From CALACW01 sp002431305 (GTDB lineage Bacteria; Bacillota; Clostridia; Oscillospirales; Acutalibacteraceae): a stretch of 18,741 nucleotides of DNA. The stretch is from NCBI GenBank assembly GCA_937890355.1, contig CALACW010000039.1:1-18741 (forward strand), read 5' to 3'. Of this stretch, positions 12,857 to 18,741 are shown piece after piece. The position numbers and the translations under genes were made by a program. The number at the start of each line of letters is the position of its first letter. Position 1 is the first letter of the stretch. Below the pieces are notes generated by a model. The model had not been told where the DNA came from and made no database searches. It saw only the letters and a list, made by a program, of their open reading frames with translations.

Positions 12857-14470
12857 ATGAGTCAGACTGATACAAACAGCAATGAGAATAAATCGTACGT
12901 TAACGAGCGTAAGTTTACGGTCTATTCGAGCGATTTTGTCAAGGGTATAAAAAAGCTGTGGTGGACGTGCATACTTTTTGCTGCTCTGTTCGGCGGAGGC
13001 ATGTTCTTTAATTCGTACAGAAGCTATTCGCCCAGTTATACGGTTTCGGCAACTTTTACCGTCAGCACGCAGAACAGCTCCGCGTCAATAGGCGGAATCT
13101 CCGTTTATTCGTTCTATTACGATTCGACGACGGCGGCTCAGCTTGCCTCGACCTTCCCCTATCTTCTCAACAGCAATCTTTTAAGCGATATGATATGCGA
13201 GGATATGGGCATAACGTCAATCCCCGTAAAGATGAACGCGGCCGCAGTTCAGGGTTCGAATATGTTTACGCTCTCTGTTACGGGTAAGGACCCTCAGCTT
13301 ACCTATGATATTTTACAGTCGGTTATAAAAAATTACCCATCTGTTGCAAAGTACGTTGTAGGTAATATCAAACTTACAATGATAACAACTCCGACTGTTC
13401 CGACGAAGCCGTCGAATTCGAACGACTATATCACCGACGGTATAAAGGGCGCGGCCGCCGGCATTGCCGCGGGACTCGTGCTTATCGTAATATACGCCCT
13501 GAGCAGAAAGACCGTACGCACGAAGAACGACGTTAAAAACGAGCTTAACTGCGATTATATCGGCACGATACCTCAGGTTCGTTTTAAAAAACATAAGATT
13601 CAGACCGACCGCTCCGTTCTTTTTACGAACGACAAGGCGGGCCCCGGATTCCTCGAATCGGTGCGCGTTCTCAGAAACACGTTTACAAACGCTCTGGGCA
13701 GTAAGGATAAAATAATAATGGTAACGAGTACGGCTCCCGGAGAGGGAAAAACAACCGTGCTTACGAATCTTGCAATTTCGCTTGCCGATTACGATAAAAA
13801 AATACTCCTTATCGACGGAGATCTCAGAAACCCGAGCGCCGCGAAGGTTTTAAGACTCAATCCCGACGAATTAAACTGGCATACCGAGACCGAAAAATAT
13901 AAAATCGCCGACCTCGAGGAGTACAATATATCGTTTATGTTGATAGACAACAGCGACCTGAGAAAACAGAGATTTATAAATAACGACGATATCAGAAATA
14001 TATTCGACTCCGTAAAGGACAGCTACGATTATATATTTGTCGACGCACCGCCCTGCGGACTCGTTTCCGACGCTTTGTATATAGCCCAGGAGGCTGACGC
14101 GGCATTCTATGTAATTTATCAGGACGCCGTGCGTATAGGCAAGATAAAAAGCGGACTCGACGGACTTATGTCGACAGACGTTAAGATTATCGGTTGCGTT
14201 ATAAACGGTGCCGTTTCCGGTATTACCGGTTACGGTCACAACTACGGCTACGGTCATTACGGCTACGGCGGAAAATATTCAAAAAACTACGGTTACGGCT
14301 ACGGTTACGGAACTCCCGAGGTGCCCGATTATATTGAAGAAGCCGAAAAGAAAGCGGAGAAAGAATCTGCGCCTGCCGAAAATACAGAAGGCGGAAAGCA
14401 TAAGGAAAAGGAAAAACGTTCTCTTAAAAAGAGCAGAAGAAAAAAGGACGTCGGCGATGAAAAAATCTAA
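12857..14470 (+). CDS. Second fused Wzz/BY-kinase, with Gly-Tyr cluster and Lys-rich extension
   Basis: A 537-residue paralogue of the preceding kinase. TM1 is about 34-51, the external Wzz-like domain about 52-185 (with TTPTVPTKPSNS before TM2), and TM2 about 197-215. The kinase has the more canonical motifs: Walker A TSTAPGEGKTTVLTN, Walker A' LLIDGDLRNP (D320, D322) and Walker B YIFVDAPP (392-399). Residues 459-484 form a GYG/GHY-type cluster with 10 Tyr. Unusually this cluster is not the C-terminus: about 50 further residues follow, acidic and then strongly basic (KHKEKEKRSLKKSRRKK). The gene starts 36 bases after the first kinase (GGGA about 10 bases upstream) and overlaps the ABC gene by 14 bases. 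Confidence 0.92.
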   Translation: MSQTDTNSNENKSYVNERKFTVYSSDFVKGIKKLWWTCILFAALFGGGMFFNSYRSYSPSYTVSATFTVSTQNSSASIGGISVYSFYYDSTTAAQLASTFPYLLNSNLLSDMICEDMGITSIPVKMNAAAVQGSNMFTLSVTGKDPQLTYDILQSVIKNYPSVAKYVVGNIKLTMITTPTVPTKPSNSNDYITDGIKGAAAGIAAGLVLIVIYALSRKTVRTKNDVKNELNCDYIGTIPQVRFKKHKIQTDRSVLFTNDKAGPGFLESVRVLRNTFTNALGSKDKIIMVTSTAPGEGKTTVLTNLAISLADYDKKILLIDGDLRNPSAAKVLRLNPDELNWHTETEKYKIADLEEYNISFMLIDNSDLRKQRFINNDDIRNIFDSVKDSYDYIFVDAPPCGLVSDALYIAQEADAAFYVIYQDAVRIGKIKSGLDGLMSTDVKIIGCVINGAVSGITGYGHNYGYGHYGYGGKYSKNYGYGYGYGTPEVPDYIEEAEKKAEKESAPAENTEGGKHKEKEKRSLKKSRRKKDVGDEKI

Positions 14471-16181
14471 GGAACTCTCCGTTATGCTCAAAAACATGGC
14501 GCATGAATGGAAATGGCTGTTCGGCTACATCGCGAAGTATAAATTTACGATAATTCTTTATATCCTTCTCGGTACCGTCGGCACCGTCATGTCACTGGGT
14601 GTAACCGTCGCTTCAAAGTATCTTATAGACGCGGTCGTCGGTCATACCGATTCCGTTATAGTGAAATACGCGCTTATCGTTATCGGGCTCGCCGTCTTTC
14701 AGTATGTGTTCTCGGCTCTTACGTCGTGGATAACCGCCGTCGTCAGCACAAAGACGAATAACGAGATAAGACGCGAAATATACGCGCACATACTGATGGC
14801 GCAGTGGCGCGACATCAGCGGTTTTCATTCGGGCGACCTTTTAAACAGGCTTGAGGGCGACGTCGGAGTTGTCGCAAACGGCGTAATAAGTTTTATCCCG
14901 AGTATATTCATGCGCTCGATTCAGTTTTTCGGCGCGCTGGCGATAGTTCTTTATTATGACAAGACAATGGCGCTTCTTGCGTTAATGAGCGCTCCGTTTC
15001 TCTTTCTTTCATCGAGATTCTTAATACGCACCATGCGTAAATTCAATAAGGAGAGCCGTGAATTAAACGGAAAAATTCTCTCCTGCAGCGAGGAATCGAT
15101 ACAGAATATTCAGATTATAAAATCCTTTGATTTGATAAAACAGTATATAAATAATTTTGAGACGCTTCTCACCGATTACCGTTCGGTCAGGCTCTCGTAC
15201 GACAAATTCAGCATTCTTATGACTCTCTGCCTGTCGCTTACGGGCGTTATCGTATCGTATGCATGCTACGGCTGGGGAGTTTACAGGCTGTGGCAGGGCG
15301 CGATTTCATTCGGAGTCATGTCCACGTTTTTACAGATATCCGGCATACTCACCTCATCCTTTGCTTCTCTTGCCTCCCTTGCTCCGACGGCTGTCACGAT
15401 AGCGACGTCCGCGGGCAGAATAATGGAGATAACGTCGTTTGAAGAGGAGACGGATTCGGACAGAGAAAAGGCGCTCGATGTATTGGAGAGCGCACGGGGA
15501 AAGGGTGTAGTTCTTGACGTTGAAAACGTAACGTTCCGTTATCCGGACGCGGATTTTGACGTTTTGAAGGATGTTTCATTTAAAGTTTCGCCCGGTGAGA
15601 CCGTGGCGCTGATAGGTCCTTCGGGCGAAGGCAAGACGACTATGTTAAAACTTCTGCTCGGGCTTATGAAACCTGTATCGGGCAGAATAACGCTTACTTC
15701 TCCTGATGATAAAAGCATAGAAATTTCGGATTCGACAAGGCGGTTCTGCTCGTTTGTTCCGCAGTCGGTAAATATATTTTCGGGCTCGGTCGCGCAGAAT
15801 CTGCGCATAGTAAAGCCCGACGCGTCGGACGAGGAGATAAGAGAGGTTTTAAGACTTGCCGAACTTTCGGAGTTTGTATATTCGCTTCCCGAGGGCGCGG
15901 ATACGGTAATCGGTGAACAGGGCGCGAATTTTTCGCAGGGTCAGCTTCAGAGACTCGCTCTTGCAAGGGCATTGCTGAGAAATGCAATGGTAGTTCTGCT
16001 CGACGAGGCTACGAGCGCGCTCGATATCGACACGGAAAAGCGCGTGCTTAATAATATTATGACAAATGACAGCGACAGGCTTTGTATTATAACAACGCAC
16101 AGGGAAAGCATGCTTAAATACTGCGACAGAATATACAAAATCGGTTCGGACGGAAAAATGACAGAGTTAAGGAATGTGTAA
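14457..16181 (+). CDS. ABC half-transporter, exporter/flippase type (TMD-NBD)
   Basis: A 574-residue transporter with an N-terminal six-helix membrane domain (about 20-310) and an ATPase domain (about 352-574). Motifs: Walker A GPSGEGKTT (387-395), Q-loop FVPQS, signature FSQGQLQRLALARAL (492-506; a variant of LSGGQ), Walker B MVVLLDEATSALD (511-523) and the switch His in TTHRE (H548). It works as a homodimer or with a partner outside the window. No peptidase domain is present. Its size and place beside PglF/PglE-like sugar genes recall PglK, the lipid-linked oligosaccharide flippase, but substrate cannot be read from sequence. The ATG at 14457 is chosen: AGGA lies 8 bases upstream and the membrane domain begins soon after. 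The open frame back to 14208 is only the second kinase's tail read in another frame. Confidence 0.92.
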   Translation: MKKSKELSVMLKNMAHEWKWLFGYIAKYKFTIILYILLGTVGTVMSLGVTVASKYLIDAVVGHTDSVIVKYALIVIGLAVFQYVFSALTSWITAVVSTKTNNEIRREIYAHILMAQWRDISGFHSGDLLNRLEGDVGVVANGVISFIPSIFMRSIQFFGALAIVLYYDKTMALLALMSAPFLFLSSRFLIRTMRKFNKESRELNGKILSCSEESIQNIQIIKSFDLIKQYINNFETLLTDYRSVRLSYDKFSILMTLCLSLTGVIVSYACYGWGVYRLWQGAISFGVMSTFLQISGILTSSFASLASLAPTAVTIATSAGRIMEITSFEEETDSDREKALDVLESARGKGVVLDVENVTFRYPDADFDVLKDVSFKVSPGETVALIGPSGEGKTTMLKLLLGLMKPVSGRITLTSPDDKSIEISDSTRRFCSFVPQSVNIFSGSVAQNLRIVKPDASDEEIREVLRLAELSEFVYSLPEGADTVIGEQGANFSQGQLQRLALARALLRNAMVVLLDEATSALDIDTEKRVLNNIMTNDSDRLCIITTHRESMLKYCDRIYKIGSDGKMTELRNV

Positions 16182-16183
16182 TT

Positions 16184-18160
16184 ATGGACAAGAGGGGTAT
16201 CGGTTCAAAACGCAAATTCAAACTTGAGCACTGGCATATTGTAGCTATTATATTGGCGGTATATGATATTATGGCGGTCAATATTTCGTATTTTCTCGCC
16301 CTTTGGCTCAGATTCGACGGCATATTTTCTCAGATTCCGAAAGAGTATCTTACGCCGTACATACATTTTATACCTATAAATACGGTCGTTTCGATTCTTA
16401 TATTTTATATAGTCAGAATGTACCACGGAGTGTGGAAATTTGCGGGTTCGACCGAGCTTTTCAGAACCGTTATCGGAAGCGTATCGGCGTCCGCCGTGCA
16501 TATTATTATTATAACGCTGTTCTTTAAACGAATGCCCATTTCATACTATCTCTGGGGAGCATGCTTCCAGATTATATTCCTCGTCGCGGCGAGATTTTCG
16601 TACAGATTCATGATTCTCGAATCGCGCCGTTTTAAAAAATACGAGCACAAGGAAGACGTTAACCGCGTTATGATAGTCGGCGCGGGCGACGCAGGACAGA
16701 TGATTTTCAGAAGCGTACTGAAAAACGGCTCGTTCGGCGACAGAGTCGTCTGCTTCATTGACGACAACCCGAATCTTGTCGGCAGATATTTTGACGGAAT
16801 TCCCGTTGTCGGTACAAGGGACGACATTCTTATAAACGTTGAAAAGCATAAGATTGATAAAATTTACGTCGCCATGCCCAGCGCGTCGAGAGAGGACGTA
16901 AGGGATATAATTAACATCTGCTCTGAGACCAACTGCGAGGTCAAGAATCTTCCCGATTTTTATCAGTATGCCAACAGCGACATAACCGTCGAGGCAATGC
17001 GCAGGGTTTCGGTTGAAGACCTGCTCGGCAGGGAGCCGATAAAAACGGAGATGACGGAAGTCTTTTCGATGATACGCGGTAAGGTAATTCTCGTCACCGG
17101 CGGAGGCGGTTCGATAGGAAGCGAACTGTGCCGTCAGATTGCCGCGCATGAGCCGAAACAGCTTATAATTCTCGATATATACGAAAACAGCGCGTACTCG
17201 ATTCAGCAGGAGCTCAAGGAAAAATTCCCGTCTTTATCCCTCGAAGTTTTAATAGGCTCCGTAAGGGATTCGAGACGGCTTGACTCACTGTTTAAAGAAT
17301 ACAGACCCGATATCGTATACCACGCCGCCGCGCATAAACATGTCCCATTAATGGAGGACAGTCCGTGCGAGGCGATAAAGAACAACGTTATCGGAACATA
17401 TAAAACGGCGTACGCCGCCATGACTTATAACTGCAGGCGTTTCGTACTTATAAGCACGGACAAGGCTGTCAACCCGACTAATATAATGGGCGCGAGCAAG
17501 AGACTGTGCGAAATGGTCGTTCAGACATTCGATAAGAGTATCAAGGAGCATAAGACGGACGATATCCCGAGGCTCTTTACGCACGCAAGCGAAAATGACG
17601 AGCCCAGCCTTACGGAGATACCCGAGAATGTTTCTACAGAGTTCGTTGCGGTAAGATTCGGAAATGTTTTAGGCTCGAACGGCTCCGTCGTTCCGCTTTT
17701 CAAGCATCAGATAGAAAAGGGAGGCCCCGTCACCGTTACACACCCGGAGATAATCAGATATTTCATGACGATTCCCGAGGCGGTTTCGCTCGTTTTGCTT
17801 GCCGGAACGTACGCAAAGGGGGGCGAGATTTTCGTCCTCGACATGGGTTCGCCGGTCAAGATAGATACACTGGCGCGAAATCTCATAAAGCTTTCGGGAC
17901 TCAAACCCGACGTTGATATCAAGATAGAATATACGGGACTGCGCCCGGGCGAAAAATTATTTGAAGAAAAACTCATGAGCGAGGAGGGCATGCGAACCAC
18001 GCCCAATAAGCTCATACATATAGGAAATCCGATACCGATTAACGCGGATGAATTCAGGACGGGACTTGAGCGCCTTATGGCAGAGGCGTACGGCAACAGC
18101 GACGACATCCGCCGTCTCGTCGCTCAAATGGTGCCGACGTACAAGCCGTCAAAAAAGTAA
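16184..18160 (+). CDS. Membrane-bound nucleotide-sugar 4,6-dehydratase (PglF/CapD/FlaA1-like)
   Basis: A 658-residue protein of the PglF/CapD family, which converts UDP-GlcNAc-type sugars to 4-keto-6-deoxy forms. Four hydrophobic segments fall within about 17-140. A first Rossmann domain (160-290) has VMIVGAGDAGQMI. The catalytic SDR domain (from 298) has VTGGGGSIGSELCRQI (304-319) for NAD(P) binding, VYHAAAHKHVPLME (378-391), ISTDKAVNPTNIMGASKR (423-440) and FVAVRFGNVLGSNGSV (487-502). M435 stands where most SDRs have the catalytic Tyr, followed by K439; this Met is normal for the PglF group. Residues about 451-485, ahead of the FVAVRFGNVLG strand, seem longer than usual in the family (acidic, HASENDEPSLTEIPENVS). 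It starts 2 bases after the ABC gene stop, with AAGGA 10 bases upstream. Confidence 0.94.
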   Translation: MDKRGIGSKRKFKLEHWHIVAIILAVYDIMAVNISYFLALWLRFDGIFSQIPKEYLTPYIHFIPINTVVSILIFYIVRMYHGVWKFAGSTELFRTVIGSVSASAVHIIIITLFFKRMPISYYLWGACFQIIFLVAARFSYRFMILESRRFKKYEHKEDVNRVMIVGAGDAGQMIFRSVLKNGSFGDRVVCFIDDNPNLVGRYFDGIPVVGTRDDILINVEKHKIDKIYVAMPSASREDVRDIINICSETNCEVKNLPDFYQYANSDITVEAMRRVSVEDLLGREPIKTEMTEVFSMIRGKVILVTGGGGSIGSELCRQIAAHEPKQLIILDIYENSAYSIQQELKEKFPSLSLEVLIGSVRDSRRLDSLFKEYRPDIVYHAAAHKHVPLMEDSPCEAIKNNVIGTYKTAYAAMTYNCRRFVLISTDKAVNPTNIMGASKRLCEMVVQTFDKSIKEHKTDDIPRLFTHASENDEPSLTEIPENVSTEFVAVRFGNVLGSNGSVVPLFKHQIEKGGPVTVTHPEIIRYFMTIPEAVSLVLLAGTYAKGGEIFVLDMGSPVKIDTLARNLIKLSGLKPDVDIKIEYTGLRPGEKLFEEKLMSEEGMRTTPNKLIHIGNPIPINADEFRTGLERLMAEAYGNSDDIRRLVAQMVPTYKPSKK

Positions 18161-18181
18161 TGCGGAGCGTGATTAGTTATT

Positions 18182-18741
18182 ATGGAAAAGAAAAATATTC
18201 CGTTCAGCCCGCCGGATATAGGCGAAGATGAAATAAACGAAGTCGGTGAGGCTATGCGTTCGGGCTGGATTACTACCGGTCCGAGAACAAAAAAACTCGA
18301 AACCGAATTAAAAGAATACTGTTCGTCAGCGGGACTCGTATGTCTTAACTCCGCTACCGCCGCGCTTGAACTCAATCTCCGCATGCTCGGCATAGGCGAG
18401 GGCGACGAAGTAATAGTGCCCGCGTATACGTACACGGCTTCGGCTTCTCCGATAGCCCATGTCGGCGCGAAAATAGTATTCGTCGATTCGAAAAAGGATT
18501 CGACAGACCTTGATTACGAACAGGTCGAAAATGCCGTAAATGAGAGAACAAAGGCGATTATTTCCGTTGATCTCGGCGGAATTATCGCGGATTACGATTC
18601 TTCGTTCAAAATTGCAGAGGAAAAGAAAAATCTTTTTACCCCCTCGAACGACATACAGCAAAAAATCGGCAGAATCGCCGTTATAGCAGACTGCGCCCAT
18701 TCGCTCGGCGCGGTCAGAAACGGTAAAAAAGCAGGCTCGAT
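18182..18741 (+). CDS. DegT/DnrJ/EryC1/StrS-family sugar aminotransferase, N-terminal part (runs off window)
   Basis: The first 186 codons of a PLP-dependent nucleotide-sugar aminotransferase. Visible family features are IPFSPPDIGEDEI at the start, SGWITTGPRTKKLE, CLNSATAALELNL (PLP phosphate and substrate region), GDEVIVPAYTYTASASPI, and IADCAHSLGA, where the Asp normally pairs with the PLP ring nitrogen. The catalytic Lys lies beyond the window. Between EEKK and VIADCAHS there is a longer segment (NLFTPSNDIQQKIGRIA) than in typical members. GGAG is 14 bases before the ATG, 21 bases after the dehydratase stop. By position it would aminate the 4-keto sugar made by the upstream dehydratase (compare PglE), though C3 amination cannot be excluded. 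Confidence 0.92.
   Translation, partial: MEKKNIPFSPPDIGEDEINEVGEAMRSGWITTGPRTKKLETELKEYCSSAGLVCLNSATAALELNLRMLGIGEGDEVIVPAYTYTASASPIAHVGAKIVFVDSKKDSTDLDYEQVENAVNERTKAIISVDLGGIIADYDSSFKIAEEKKNLFTPSNDIQQKIGRIAVIADCAHSLGAVRNGKKAGS

Noticed and set aside
12423..12875. An Arg/Thr/Ile-rich minus-strand frame opposite the tyrosine tail
   Set aside because: It is the low-complexity complement of the Tyr-triplet repeat, with no start signal and no family match.
14208..14456. N-terminal extension of the ABC transporter
   Set aside because: These codons are the second kinase's tail read in another frame. The ATG at 14457 has AGGA 8 bases upstream and begins the membrane domain properly.

Overview
The window looks like chromosomal DNA of an anaerobic Clostridia-type Firmicute, probably a Ruminococcus/Oscillospiraceae-like gut bacterium. 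This is inferred from strong GGAGG- or GGGGG-type ribosome binding sites, consensus sigma-A promoters, a secreted dockerin protein, a CpsB-type PHP phosphatase and a Wzz/BY-kinase exopolysaccharide locus. No rRNA, tRNA, CRISPR array, transposase, integrase or phage gene was seen.

Layout. (1) 1-3204, minus strand: an ECF sigma factor, a one-base-overlapping membrane protein with a Thr-rich external stalk, a terminator, a secreted dockerin protein with a probable chagasin-like inhibitor domain, and the start of another exported protein. (2) 3386-4872, plus: yfbR (5'-deoxynucleotidase), a nitroreductase and a DUF1294 membrane protein, driven by a near-perfect promoter with an unusually short leader. 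(3) 4895-7143, minus: fucU, a dCMP deaminase and a cytosolic GH125 alpha-mannosidase. It converges on region 2 through a shared bidirectional terminator. (4) 7268-9002, plus: a PHP-domain hydrolase with an altered metal motif and a protein of unknown function, closed by a strong terminator. (5) 9146-18741, plus: a surface-polysaccharide locus. It contains a CpsB-like phosphatase, a 331-base gap full of heptamer repeats, a membrane-anchored Ig-like protein, two tandem fused Wzz/BY-kinases, an ABC half-transporter, a PglF/CapD-like nucleotide-sugar 4,6-dehydratase and a DegT-family sugar aminotransferase cut by the window end.

How region 5 may work together: the dehydratase and aminotransferase would make a 4-amino-4,6-dideoxy sugar nucleotide (compare PglF and PglE). 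The ABC half-transporter could flip or export a lipid-linked glycan or another product. The two Wzz/kinase proteins would set chain length or activity through phosphorylation of their tyrosine tails, which the CpsB-like phosphatase would reverse. The most unusual feature is the tail of the first kinase: 24 tyrosines in strict three-residue register across about 79 residues. The second kinase has a different Gly-Tyr tail followed by a Lys-rich extension.
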